Assembly: GCA_035652815.1 (NCBI GenBank)
Contig: DASRDB010000001.1
Coordinates: 124,001-188,000, forward strand
Source of the DNA: DASRDB01 sp035652815
Lineage (GTDB): Bacteria; Chloroflexota; Ktedonobacteria; Ktedonobacterales; Ktedonobacteraceae
Direction of reading: 5' to 3'
DNA length: 64,000 nt
The notes under the pieces are model-generated. The model did no database searches. It worked only from the letters and a program-made list of their open reading frames with translations, and was not told where the DNA came from. Shown one piece after another: positions 7,980 through 16,386 of this stretch. Position numbers and translations under genes: made by a program. Each line of letters opens with the position of its first letter. Position 1 is the stretch's first letter.

Positions 7980-9670
7980 TGATTGCGCAACTCCCGTCGT
8001 AAAAATTTACCCGTCGGTGTCTTCGGCAAATCATCCAGGATGACCACCTGACGGGGGTATTTGTAGTTTGCCATGCGGGCTTTGCAGAATTCTATTAACT
8101 CTTCTGGCGTGGTTTCGTAGCCGCTTTTCAGGGCGACGAAGGCTTTGACGGTTTCGCCGCGATAGGGGTCGGGTACGCCTACGACGGCGGCTTCGCGGAC
8201 GGCGGGGTGCTGGTAGAGCGTGTCCTCGACATCACGCGGCCAGACTTTGTAGCCGGAGACGTTTATCAGGTCCTTCTTGCGGTCTACGATATAGAACCAG
8301 CCATCCTCATCCATCTTCGCCACGTCGCCTGTGTAGAGATAGCCGTCGCGAATGGCGTTGGCGGTCTCCTCCGGCTTTTGCCAGTAGCCGGCCACAATCT
8401 CCGGCCCTTTGGTGATAAGTTCACCTACTGAGCCAACTGGCAGGTCTTCGCCTGTCGCGACATCTATGATACGGCAAATAGTATTGGGAATGGGAACGCC
8501 AACCGAGAGCGCGCCCGAATCGGGGTCAACGGGCGCTTGCTTACCCATCGGAACGGCATGGGATGGCGAGGTCGTCTCGGTCAGGCCATAGATGTTATGG
8601 ATGTAGGCTCCGGTCGCTTCCTGGAAATTTTCTACGATTTTGGGCGAGACGGGCGCGCCGCCGCTGTACATCTTCTTCATTGACGAAAGATCGCGTGTGT
8701 GAATGTCGGGGCAATTGAGCAGCGCGATGAAGACGGTGATGGCGGCGACGGTGAAGGTGCCGCGCCACTTTTCGGTGAGACGAAGCATCTCCGCCGGGTC
8801 AAAGCGATAGAAGGTGATGATGGGCATACCTGTGAGCGCGGATGCTGCGAGGCTGGCAATCAGGCCTGTGATATGGAAAAAGGGCGCGACACCTATCGCG
8901 ACATCGTCTTTGCTCAGTTGCATCCAGTCGCGATAGACGGTGGCATTGAAAACAATATTGGCATGCGTGTTCATCGCTCCCTTTGGCGGCCCGGTCGTGC
9001 CAGAGGTGTAGGTGAGGAAGCCAGTATCGTCCGGCTTCAGTTGGGCTACCTCAAGCTGCGCGCCGTCAAACTTCGCCAGCAGGTCGAGCATATCCAGCGT
9101 GTCCTCAAAACGCTGCTTGCTGGAAGAGGCCAGGAGCGATGGTATGGGGTCGCCGCCTGCATAATCTAATTCGCTGGTGGTGACAACAAACTGCACCTGC
9201 GTATTGCCGACCGTAGAACGGGCGACGGTTTCGTACAGAGACTCAAGACAAACAAGGCCTTTCGCGCCGGAGTCGTTAAGATGATATTCAAGCTCCTTCT
9301 GCTTGAACATAGGGTTGCATAGCACAACAATCGCCCCCGCCTTCCAGATGCCATACATAGCAACCAGAAATTGAGGGACGTTTTGCAGGAACAGCGCCAC
9401 GCGGTCGCCATAGACCACGCCGCGCTCCTTCAGGGCCGCCGCGAAGGCGCTGCTCTGCCGGTCAAGTTCGCCAAAGGTGATGGTTTGATCGAAATAGTGG
9501 AGCGCGGGCTGTTCCGGCATAGCTTTGACCGTCGCCAGAAACATCTCCAACGCGCTCGAAAACTGCGGCGTGATATCAGGCGCGACATAATTTGGGTAGT
9601 GTTTGAGCCAGGGACGCGCTTCGTAGACCGCTCTGGCATTCGCGGCCTGAGTAGTTGCATCTTCTACCAT
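7976..9670 (-). CDS. long-chain acyl-CoA ligase (AMP-dependent synthetase)
   Basis: 564 residues of the ANL superfamily. The AMP-binding P-loop is YTSGTTGPPKGAM; the adenine motif is YGLTET; the hinge and C-terminal core motifs YTGDVAKMDEDGWF and DRKKDLINVSGYKVWPRD are intact, as is the catalytic lysine of PKTPTGKFLRREL. It activates a carboxylate, probably a fatty acid, to acyl-CoA via acyl-AMP. Length and motif spacing fit FadD-like ligases, but chain length preference cannot be read. GGAGGG is 8 nt before the ATG. It stands alone between two family C palindromes, and its stop codon lies inside the downstream one. Confidence 0.9.
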   Translation of the reverse strand: MVEDATTQAANARAVYEARPWLKHYPNYVAPDITPQFSSALEMFLATVKAMPEQPALHYFDQTITFGELDRQSSAFAAALKERGVVYGDRVALFLQNVPQFLVAMYGIWKAGAIVVLCNPMFKQKELEYHLNDSGAKGLVCLESLYETVARSTVGNTQVQFVVTTSELDYAGGDPIPSLLASSSKQRFEDTLDMLDLLAKFDGAQLEVAQLKPDDTGFLTYTSGTTGPPKGAMNTHANIVFNATVYRDWMQLSKDDVAIGVAPFFHITGLIASLAASALTGMPIITFYRFDPAEMLRLTEKWRGTFTVAAITVFIALLNCPDIHTRDLSSMKKMYSGGAPVSPKIVENFQEATGAYIHNIYGLTETTSPSHAVPMGKQAPVDPDSGALSVGVPIPNTICRIIDVATGEDLPVGSVGELITKGPEIVAGYWQKPEETANAIRDGYLYTGDVAKMDEDGWFYIVDRKKDLINVSGYKVWPRDVEDTLYQHPAVREAAVVGVPDPYRGETVKAFVALKSGYETTPEELIEFCKARMANYKYPRQVVILDDLPKTPTGKFLRRELRNQ

Positions 9671-9730
9671 GTGAGAACCCTCCTTCTATTTGATGGGGAC
9701 GGGAAGCACAGAGAACTGGCAGGAGTGTGC

Positions 9731-9897
9731 GTAGGGACAGGGGGATGTGGGGTAGAGCGGTGGGGGCCTCGTGCCTGTCCCTGGGGCTGGGCGGTGGGGC
9801 AAAAATGATGCTCGACCACCCTGGCGCGTTTTCCCCACCCCACCCAGGGACAGGCACAAGGCCCCCACAACCCATCCCCACATCCCCCTGTCCCTAC
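9731..9897. repeat. long palindromic repeat, family C (copy 2)
   Basis: Same nested organisation as the copy at 7820: outer GTAGGGACAGGGGGATG arms and inner GGGGGCCTCGTGCCTGTCCC arms, different central spacer. Lies in the 60-bp-upstream zone of the acyl-CoA ligase, so its promoter must be within or beyond the repeat. Confidence 0.9.
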
Positions 9898-9966
9898 GCA
9901 GGCTCCCCGTTCCCTTCACAGAAAATGGCTTCTCGTCCATTCCCAAAAAACATGACACCTACCCTC

Positions 9967-10404
9967 TTACGAAGACTCAGTGTTGACCGATTGACTGTGT
10001 TCGTGATGATGGTGTTCATGGTGATGATGGTGATGCGCGTGGCTAGGCTCTGTTTCCACGTGTTGCGATGTATCTTGAGACATTGTGCCTTTGCCTGTAA
10101 GTAGAGCGGGGTTAGCAAGTTCGGGATATTTTTCTTCCAGGCGGGCCTCGCGCTCGATACGATGCCGCCAATAGCGCAAAGTCTCCGGGTCGCCGCCGTT
10201 TGTATCATCCCAACTGGTCGGCCACGCGGCGCGTCCTGGGCCTGGATCAACGCGATTGCCGATGGCAAAGGACGAGATGAGGCGCTGGGTCTGCTGGCTG
10301 CCGCAGGACGAGCATAATTCATTACCCGCAGTGTCTTTGTAACTGAAAAATAGCCGCGAGAAGACCTGGCCGCATTCCAGGCAACGATACTCGTAAATGG
10401 GCAT
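9967..10404 (-). CDS. FmdB-type zinc-ribbon protein with histidine-rich tail
   Basis: 145 residues. The N-terminus MPIYEYRCLECGQVF plus CSSCGS gives the two CxxC knuckles (C8/C11, C31/C34) of the FmdB/regulatory zinc-ribbon family. The middle is a charged helical stretch and the C-terminus carries HAHHHHHHEHHHHEH (residues 122-136), which should bind metal ions such as Ni or Zn. I chose the ATG at 10404 because the family always starts MPxYEYRC and AAAGGAG lies 8 nt upstream; the longer frame is derived from the neighbouring repeat. FmdB-like proteins are mostly uncharacterised regulators or carriers. It has no obvious operon partner. Confidence 0.85.
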   Translation of the reverse strand: MPIYEYRCLECGQVFSRLFFSYKDTAGNELCSSCGSQQTQRLISSFAIGNRVDPGPGRAAWPTSWDDTNGGDPETLRYWRHRIEREARLEEKYPELANPALLTGKGTMSQDTSQHVETEPSHAHHHHHHEHHHHEHSQSVNTESS

Positions 10405-10470
10405 GAATGTCTCCTTTATGCTTTCGCGTGCAATGGTGATAACCCTCATCAAATAATGCGGCAACGGAAT

Positions 10471-10550
10471 GTAGGGACGTGATTTATCGCGTCCTGCCCG
10501 GCCTTGTACGCCGATCCAGGCAAGGTGGACGCGATAAATCACGTCCCTAC
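10471..10550. repeat. palindromic repeat, family B (copy 2)
   Basis: Arms GTAGGGACGTGATTTATCGC and GCGATAAATCACGTCCCTAC. Compensating changes in both arms relative to other copies (GTGATTTATCGC instead of GCGATTCATCGC) show that pairing is kept. Confidence 0.9.
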
Positions 10551-10646
10551 ATTCGCCGGATCATTTTATTCATCACACCTATCTACGCGATATATTCAAT
10601 CAGACATTGCACCGCCCATCGTCATGTATGGGCGGCGCAAATCTTC

Positions 10647-11936
10647 CTACCAGTATTCGAAGCTGTTCTGGATGACGTGCTGGATTTCTTCTGCGCCAAC
10701 ATCGCGGGGGCAATTGACAAGCAGACGCTGCTGCTTGAGCGTGCCATCGATGAGCGCGGAAACATCGGCCTCGCCATAGCCTAGCGCGCCGAGGCCGTTG
10801 GGAATGCCCGTATCCTGCATCAGCGAGAGCAGGGTGCGCGGCAGAGCCTCGCGCATCTCGGCTGAGCTGAGGCCGTTCACGTCGCCTCCCAGCAATTGGG
10901 CAGCGCGCAGGTGGCGTTCCGGGTTGGTGGGATAGGTCCAGCGGAACGTGGATGGCGCGGTGATGACGACCGAGAGGCCGTGTGGGATGATCGGCTCGTT
11001 TTTGGGATAATCGGGCGGCGAGAAGTTTTTCACCAGGCCAGCAATGGGATAGGCGATGGCGTGTGGCACGTGAACGCCTGCATTGCCGAAGCCGATGCCC
11101 GCGTAGGTGGCCGCGAGCGCCATGTGCGTGCGCGCCTCCACATCCATACCGTTCAGCACAGCGCGGCGGAAGTAGCGGCCCAGGTATTCGAGGGCTTTTT
11201 CGCACCACAGGTCACTGATGGGATTGCTGCCGACGTAGACGGGACGCTGGTCCGGCTCGTGGCGCGGGCGAGCATCGTAGGGGCGGCTGGTATAGGATTC
11301 GAGCGCGTGTGTGAGAACATCGAAGCCGGGATAGGCCGTTGCCATTGGCGGCAGCGAGACCGTATTGAGCGGATCGATGATCGCCATCGAGGGGCGCAGG
11401 TAGCGGTTCGAGATGCCTGTCTTGACCTTCAAGGACAGCACGTCCATGATCGCTACGGCGGTCGTTTCGCTGCCCGTACCCGCTGTGGTGGGAATAGCGA
11501 CCAGGGGCTTGAGCGGGCCAGGAACAGGCAGACCCTTGCCAACGGGCTTGTTGACGTAGTCCATAACGGGCGCGGGATAGGTCGTAAAGAGGTTGGCGGC
11601 CTTTGCCGAGTCGATACTGCTTCCGCCGCCAACCGCTACGAAGCCATCGTAGTCGCGCCCATGCACAAAGCTGGAGATCTCCTCGAAGGATTTATCGGTC
11701 GGTTCTACATGCACATCGTCGAAGATATCGGCGCTGATCCCCGCGTCCTGGATGAGGGTGCGGACGCGCTCCGGCAGGCCAATCTTCATGACACCGGGGT
11801 CGGTGACGATCAGCGCGTGACGCACGCCCAGCCGCTTGAGGTCATAGGCAACCTCGTTGGTCGCGCCCGGCCCGACCTTGATGGGGGTCATCTCCATCGT
11901 ATAGACGGTTTCGTTTGGAATGTCAAGGCAACCCAT
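10647..11936 (-). CDS. iron-containing alcohol dehydrogenase, hydroxyacid-oxoacid transhydrogenase (ADHFE1)-like
   Basis: 429 residues, group III Fe-ADH. The dinucleotide loop GGGSSIDSAKAANL, PTTAGTGSETT, and the metal region HALESYTSRPYDARPR with the later histidines of VHVPHAIAYPI and IPHGLS are visible. The length and the VPHAIAYPIAGLV motif resemble ADHFE1 proteins, which oxidise 4-hydroxybutyrate with 2-oxoglutarate or NAD. The gene follows a lactonase gene with only 15 bp between them. That arrangement matches the blcC-blcB (attM-attL) pair of Agrobacterium, in which gamma-butyrolactone is opened and then oxidised to succinic semialdehyde. No semialdehyde dehydrogenase is adjacent. The substrate is therefore inferred. 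Confidence 0.88.
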   Translation of the reverse strand: MGCLDIPNETVYTMEMTPIKVGPGATNEVAYDLKRLGVRHALIVTDPGVMKIGLPERVRTLIQDAGISADIFDDVHVEPTDKSFEEISSFVHGRDYDGFVAVGGGSSIDSAKAANLFTTYPAPVMDYVNKPVGKGLPVPGPLKPLVAIPTTAGTGSETTAVAIMDVLSLKVKTGISNRYLRPSMAIIDPLNTVSLPPMATAYPGFDVLTHALESYTSRPYDARPRHEPDQRPVYVGSNPISDLWCEKALEYLGRYFRRAVLNGMDVEARTHMALAATYAGIGFGNAGVHVPHAIAYPIAGLVKNFSPPDYPKNEPIIPHGLSVVITAPSTFRWTYPTNPERHLRAAQLLGGDVNGLSSAEMREALPRTLLSLMQDTGIPNGLGALGYGEADVSALIDGTLKQQRLLVNCPRDVGAEEIQHVIQNSFEYW

Positions 11937-11951
11937 AGTGTATGCTTCTTT

Positions 11952-12770
11952 CTAGTCGTAATACGCTTCCGGCGCTAGACGAATTTCCTTGATCTGCTTG
12001 GGATCGTGGCCGAAGATGATCGTGGCATTGCGCAGGTTGGCGAAGCTGCGGATGCGCTCGACGGAGTTCAGCCAGCCCAGGCTATCCCAGACGATGGCAG
12101 CGCCAATGGGCGGTGGGCCGTAACTTTCACGCATATAGGCAGCATCCGAGGTGAAAATCATGGTGCCGGTATTGGGCAGGTCAACCATCAGGCACATTGT
12201 ACCCCACGTGTGGCCGGGAGCCTCGAACAGCCGCACGCCCTCCATGATTTCAGTGTCTTCGGTAAGCTGCAACCAGCGCAGGCCATCCAGCATATAATCT
12301 CGCTTGAGATGGAAGCCCTGCACCTCGCCCGGAATCGAGATCGCGCCCTGGTACTCCTTGCGATGCACAAGAATCTGGGCATCGGTATTCTGGAAGGTGC
12401 GAATATTTCCGGCATGATCCAGGTGCAGGTGGCTCATGGCAACATACTTGAAGTCCGATGGTTCAAGCTTGAGCTGCTTGAGCCGTTCTTGAAAATACTG
12501 GTCCGGCGAGACATCTTCATAAGGGAACCAGGTTTCGGCTGCCGTATTCACCCAATGCTGCTGCCAATCACGCGGGCAAGAGGTATCGAAAAGCAAACGC
12601 CCATCGGGATGCTCAACCACCACCGTATGGGTAGGACACGGCCCCCAATGCGACTGCGGAGCCTGGTTATTCTTGCTCTGCATCCATTCAGGGTTCACCA
12701 ACAACCAACGATAGTCACACATCATATTGCCGTGATGCTGTACATAAACTTTGATCGGGGGTTTCGCCAT
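11952..12770 (-). CDS. metallo-beta-lactamase-fold lactonase (AttM/AiiA type)
   Basis: 272 residues. The dinuclear zinc motif SHLHLDHAG (about residues 133-141), the later APGHTWGT histidine, the bridging Asp in TSDAAY, and a final FGHDPKQ are all in place, matching the N-acyl-homoserine-lactone / gamma-butyrolactone hydrolase family. The enzyme should hydrolyse a lactone ring in the cytoplasm, since there is no signal peptide. GAGGAGG precedes the ATG by 7 nt. It is first in a two-gene operon with the Fe-alcohol dehydrogenase, which would oxidise the hydroxy acid formed. Quorum quenching is an alternative role, but the partner gene favours catabolism. Confidence 0.88.
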   Translation of the reverse strand: MAKPPIKVYVQHHGNMMCDYRWLLVNPEWMQSKNNQAPQSHWGPCPTHTVVVEHPDGRLLFDTSCPRDWQQHWVNTAAETWFPYEDVSPDQYFQERLKQLKLEPSDFKYVAMSHLHLDHAGNIRTFQNTDAQILVHRKEYQGAISIPGEVQGFHLKRDYMLDGLRWLQLTEDTEIMEGVRLFEAPGHTWGTMCLMVDLPNTGTMIFTSDAAYMRESYGPPPIGAAIVWDSLGWLNSVERIRSFANLRNATIIFGHDPKQIKEIRLAPEAYYD

Positions 12771-13073
12771 TACATATCCTCCTCGGCGAGCATGTCAACT
12801 GCGACAAGACAAATACATACCCTGTACGATATACAGCGACGCGCTACGTGACAGTATACGAGCCGGATAGATAGCTAGAGGATGTTCGGTTGTTACAGAA
12901 GTGTGCAGAATCCGGTGGACGCACTACGGTGTATGCGCTCTTAAAAAATATGGTTGTACGAGGTTGTGTGTCTTCTAAGATAGCTCAGCATGTAGTGTCG
13001 TGGTGACAATGGATAATGTATCACAAGAGAGGGAAGGGATGTCAAGATGATAAATTGATACACTGCCCGCCTC
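12771..13073. other. gene-free region upstream of lactonase operon
   Basis: About 300 bp between divergent transcription units. I see a small dyad CTGTA-n5-TACAG at 12823-12837, 50-65 bp upstream of the lactonase start, which could be an operator, but no confident -10/-35 pair on the minus strand. No open frame with a ribosome binding site. Confidence 0.4.
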
Positions 13074-13102
13074 TTGCACATCCCCCCCAACTCCTGTATA
13101 CT
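13074..13102 (+). promoter_or_regulatory. sigma-70-type promoter of the T-box/glycyl-tRNA synthetase unit
   Basis: TTGCAC at 13074-13079 and TATACT at 13097-13102 are separated by 17 bp, with TG directly before the -10 box. Transcription would start near 13109, giving a leader of about 365 nt before the coding region. Confidence 0.65.
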
Positions 13103-13109
13103 ACCCCCA

Positions 13110-13379
13110 TACAGACAAGTGCATATGTTTTCCGGTGTTGATGAAGAGGAGTAGCCTGAGAGCGGGGGCATCAGCGAGCCGACGGGTGGTGCGAGGTCGG
13201 CGGCCAACGGCAGGTGAAGGGCGCTTCGGAGCCGGGTCGTTAATGAGTGGCTTCACCTTCACGTGGGTGAAGAAGCAGGGTGGAACCGCGCATCATGCCG
13301 TAAGTCGCTGTGGCCCCAGGCCAGCGCGGGCGTGATTTCGTCCCTGGGCGTTGTTGTGTTAAACGCCTGGGGCTTTTTT
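13110..13379 (+). ncRNA. T-box riboswitch (glycine) with terminator
   Basis: The invariant T-box AGCAGGGTGGAACCGCG lies at 13274-13290. Upstream is a stem I region with GAGGAGTAG (S-turn-like AGTA) near 13146 and GAAGGGCGCTTCGGAG near 13216; GGC at 13220-13222 is a good candidate glycine specifier. Downstream, CCCCAGGC (13314-13321) pairs with GCCTGGGG (13365-13372), followed by TTTTTT, an intrinsic terminator. Uncharged tRNA-Gly should pair with the UGGA of the T-box, form the antiterminator and switch the synthetase gene on. The specifier agrees with the downstream gene, which supports the call. Stem boundaries are estimates. Confidence 0.92.
13314..13379 (+). terminator. T-box-controlled intrinsic terminator
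   Basis: Stem CCCCAGGC / GCCTGGGG with a run of six T. A second internal segment, CCCTGGG at 13342-13348, can compete for the same CCCCAGG arm, so alternative folds are possible. Confidence 0.8.
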
Positions 13380-13473
13380 GTGTGAGGCGGAACTCAACTC
13401 TTTCTGGTACTTTTTTCTGCCAGGAAGCGGGTTCAGTTCAGGCTCAAAACATTTTGTGAGGAGGAATCCACTC

Positions 13474-14850
13474 ATGACACAGACGGAAGAACAGCGCGTA
13501 TCGATGCAGGATACGCCATTTGTCCCCGTTGAGAAGATTGTCGCGCTCTGCAAGCGGCGTGGCTTCGTCTACCCCAACTCCGAGATCTACGGCGGCGTTT
13601 CGGGCATCTATGACTTCGGGCCGCTCGGCGTCGAGATGCGCAACAATATCCGCCGCTACTGGTGGTGGTCAATGGTGCAGACCAATGATAACGTGGTCGG
13701 CATCGAAGGGGCCATCATCACCCATCCCCGCGTGTGGGAGGCCAGCGGGCATGTCGAGAACTTCGTTGACCGTTTGGTGGACTGCAAGAAATGCAAACGG
13801 CGCTTCCGCGTCGATCATTTGCCGGAGGCCAACCGCGAGTCTGGCAGGTGTCCGGTGTGCGGCGGCGAATTGACCGAGCCGCGTGTCTTCAACCTGATGA
13901 TGGAGACGTATATCGGCGTGGTTGAGGGCGACAAGATGAAGACCTACCTGCGCGGCGAGGCCTGCCAGAACATCTACCTGGATTACGACAACGTGCTGAA
14001 ATCCTCGCGCGTCTCGATTCCGTTCGGCATTTGCCAGATCGGGAAGGCCTTCCGCAACGAGGTGACGCCGGGCAACTTCCTGTTCCGGCAGCGCGAGTTC
14101 GAGCAGTGGGATTTGCAGTACTTTGTGCATCCGAGCGAGATGCAGCAGTGGTTCGATTACTGGAAAGAGCGCCGCTTCGCGTGGTACAAAGACCTGATTA
14201 ACCACAAGGACCGCCTGCGCCTGCGACCCCATGGGCCGGACGAACTGGCGCACTACGCGAAACAGGCCTTCGACGTCGAGTACCAGAGCATCCTGGGCTG
14301 GCAGGAATGGGAGGGCATTCACTGGCGACAGGACTGGGACCTCTCGCGCCACAGCGAGTATAGCGGCCAGGATTTGAGCTACACCGACCCGGAGACGAAG
14401 GAACGCTACATTCCCTGGATCGTCGAGACATCAGGCGGCGTAGATCGCACCTTCCTCAACCTGCTGCTGGATGCCTACGAGGAGGAGCCGCCCTCTGGCA
14501 AGGACAAAGAGGGCCGCACAGTGCTGCGCCTGCATCCCTGGGTCGCTCCGGTCAAGGTGGCGGTGCTGCCGCTCCAGAAGAACAAGGAAGAGCTGGTGAC
14601 GGCTGCTAAAGGGCTGCACAACCGCCTGAAACGCCTGATGGTCGCGCAATACGACGACGTGGCGAATATCGGGCGACGCTACCGCCGCCAGGACGAAATC
14701 GGCACACCCTACTGTGTCACCATCGACTTCACGACGCTGGAAGACCAGACCGTGACGGTGCGCGAACGTGATGGCATGACCCAGATTCGCCTGCACATGG
14801 ACGAGGTGCCTGCTTACCTGCTGGAGCGGGTACGGTGGGATTATAAATAA
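13474..14850 (+). CDS. glyQS: glycyl-tRNA synthetase, dimeric class II type
   Basis: 458 residues. Class II features: motif 2 in AFRNEVTPGNFLFRQREFEQ, motif 3 in SGGVDRTFLNLLLDAY (GVDR), and an anticodon-binding domain from about residue 360 (VAPVKVAVLPLQKNKEELV). The N-terminal GGVSGIYDFGPLGVEMRNNI is the hallmark of the alpha2 glycyl enzyme. A zinc-binding insert is visible as CKKCKRRF ... CPVCGG (about residues 106-130). It charges tRNA-Gly. The ATG at 13474 follows GAGGAGG; a longer frame reads back into the leader and is not used. Expression is set by the T-box immediately upstream. Ends next to a family C palindrome. Confidence 0.96.
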   Translation: MTQTEEQRVSMQDTPFVPVEKIVALCKRRGFVYPNSEIYGGVSGIYDFGPLGVEMRNNIRRYWWWSMVQTNDNVVGIEGAIITHPRVWEASGHVENFVDRLVDCKKCKRRFRVDHLPEANRESGRCPVCGGELTEPRVFNLMMETYIGVVEGDKMKTYLRGEACQNIYLDYDNVLKSSRVSIPFGICQIGKAFRNEVTPGNFLFRQREFEQWDLQYFVHPSEMQQWFDYWKERRFAWYKDLINHKDRLRLRPHGPDELAHYAKQAFDVEYQSILGWQEWEGIHWRQDWDLSRHSEYSGQDLSYTDPETKERYIPWIVETSGGVDRTFLNLLLDAYEEEPPSGKDKEGRTVLRLHPWVAPVKVAVLPLQKNKEELVTAAKGLHNRLKRLMVAQYDDVANIGRRYRRQDEIGTPYCVTIDFTTLEDQTVTVRERDGMTQIRLHMDEVPAYLLERVRWDYK

Positions 14851-14878
14851 TGGCTGACAAGAGGCCCGCATTCCTTGC

Positions 14879-15098
14879 GTAGGGACAGGGGGATGGGTGG
14901 ATGGGCGGTGGGGGCCTTGTGCCTGTCCCGGGTGGTGTGGGGCAAACGCGCGTAGTGATCAAACCTTGTTTTTGCCCCACCACCGCCCTCTCTCTCCCTG
15001 ACGCTTTTTGGCATTGGATACCGTTTTGCCCCACCCCGCCCAACCCCGGGACAGGCACGAGGCCCCCGCACCACATCCACCCATCCCCCTGTCCCTAC
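14879..15098. repeat. long palindromic repeat, family C (copy 3)
   Basis: Longest copy, about 220 bp. Outer arms GTAGGGACAGGGGGATG and their complement, inner arms GGGGGCC(T)TGTGCCTGTCCC, and a longer unique centre than in the copies at 7820 and 9731. Lies directly after the synthetase stop. Confidence 0.9.
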
Positions 15099-15147
15099 GC
15101 ACCGGGAGCCGCTTCGCCGCTCCCCCAAAATGTGTCACCCCCAAAAA

Positions 15148-15203
15148 TCACGAAAGAAGCAGGCCCCACCGGACGTATCCAATGGGGCCTGCTTCTTTCG
15201 TGA
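15148..15203. terminator. strong hairpin between convergent genes
   Basis: Perfect arms TCACGAAAGAAGCAGGCCCC and complement with a 15-bp loop. It stands between the synthetase and the convergent secreted-protein gene; AT-rich sequence follows on the plus side. It probably ends transcription from both sides. Confidence 0.6.
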
Positions 15204-15249
15204 TCGATATCACGGATTATTTATTTTTGAGTGCCAGTCAGTCCCAAGA

Positions 15250-16386
15250 TTAGCAACCAGGGGCGGGGCTGGTGAAGGTACCGAGGTAACTGTATTCACC
15301 GTTCTGGTTCAGCGACGGTACCTGGTGGGCGAACCAGGAGTAGCTGGCCTCGTCCTGCAGGGTATAGCCGTTGACGTTGAAGGCCACGCCGACCAGGGGG
15401 TCACCAACCTCAAGCAGATTCGAGCAGCCGTACTGTGGCTCAGATGGAACGCTCCAGTTGGGAACAATGTTGTTGGTGTAGGGGTCATTGTACCACTCAG
15501 CAACCTCGTGGCTGAGGGCGTTCACATCCTGAATAGGCACCGAAAAGATGCCAGGATCAGTCCATGAAGCCCAGGAGAAGGTCTGCTTCGTGTGGAAGGC
15601 GCGGGTCACGCCGTGGAAACCGATGACGCAGCAGTTGCTGGTGCTTCCGATGTACAACACGGTGTTGTAGGTCAGGAAGATGGGCAGGGTGTTCGGCTGA
15701 ATGCCAAGCTGGTTGATCCAGGAAAGAATCTTCACGCCCCACCAGTTGTAGTCAACCAGTCCAACTTCAACGCCGGTGCTGGTCAGAACGACCTGGCCCT
15801 TGTTGGCGGGAACGTTGACGCTGAGGGTCGGGTAGACGGTCGGATGGCCTAGCAGCACATGGTACTGGTGGCTGACGGTCGAAACATACGTCCAGAACTC
15901 CTGGCGCTGGATCGCGTCACCATACTGGGTGTTGCCACTGGTGAACTGCGCGTTCCTGAAGATAGGAGATGCGATGGTCGGGCCGACCTTCTTTGTGCCG
16001 TCCAGAGCAATGCCGCTGGAGAAGCTCAAATCGATGGGAATGATCTCGGTCGGAACTGTGGTGGTCACAGAGCCATCAGAGGGGTTCGTACCGACCATCG
16101 TATACGGATAATTGACGCCATTATAGGTGAATGCAGACGACCAGGTGGGGATAGTGGAGCTGCCGCCGCCGCTATTGGCAATAGCCCCGGTCTGACTGCC
16201 GAGATTATCAACTGCATAGCGAGCAGACAATTTGCCAACATGGGGAAGCTGGGGGCCAGCAGCACGAGCAGCACTGCGCGGGCTAAAAACCGCGAACGTG
16301 ACCGCAGCTAGAACAGCCACGATCAGGCCCAGAGAACCCAGGCTGAAAAGCCACTTTTTCGACACTGCGCTTTTCCTTTCTTTCAT
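15250..16386 (-). CDS. secreted protein with HEVAE zincin-like motif, function unknown
   Basis: 378 residues. An N-terminal signal peptide (hydrophobic core LGLIVAVLAAVTFAVF, cleavage after about ARAA at residue 43) sends it outside. The mature part has many aromatic residues and a motif SHEVAEWYNDP at residues 292-302; HExxE with a following aspartate resembles metallopeptidase helices but is not the classical HExxH. Four cysteines (NCC near 252, one at 321, a C-terminal one) could form disulfides. Related unnamed proteins occur in Chloroflexota and Acidobacteriota, as far as I recall. A GTG at 16365 with AAAGGA at better distance is an alternative start that keeps the signal peptide. Function not assigned. 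Confidence 0.75.
   Translation of the reverse strand: MKERKSAVSKKWLFSLGSLGLIVAVLAAVTFAVFSPRSAARAAGPQLPHVGKLSARYAVDNLGSQTGAIANSGGGSSTIPTWSSAFTYNGVNYPYTMVGTNPSDGSVTTTVPTEIIPIDLSFSSGIALDGTKKVGPTIASPIFRNAQFTSGNTQYGDAIQRQEFWTYVSTVSHQYHVLLGHPTVYPTLSVNVPANKGQVVLTSTGVEVGLVDYNWWGVKILSWINQLGIQPNTLPIFLTYNTVLYIGSTSNCCVIGFHGVTRAFHTKQTFSWASWTDPGIFSVPIQDVNALSHEVAEWYNDPYTNNIVPNWSVPSEPQYGCSNLLEVGDPLVGVAFNVNGYTLQDEASYSWFAHQVPSLNQNGEYSYLGTFTSPAPGC

Noticed and set aside
10896..11978. 360-codon open frame on the plus strand
   Set aside because: Entirely antisense to the Fe-alcohol dehydrogenase, whose motifs are intact. Typical GC-driven shadow frame.
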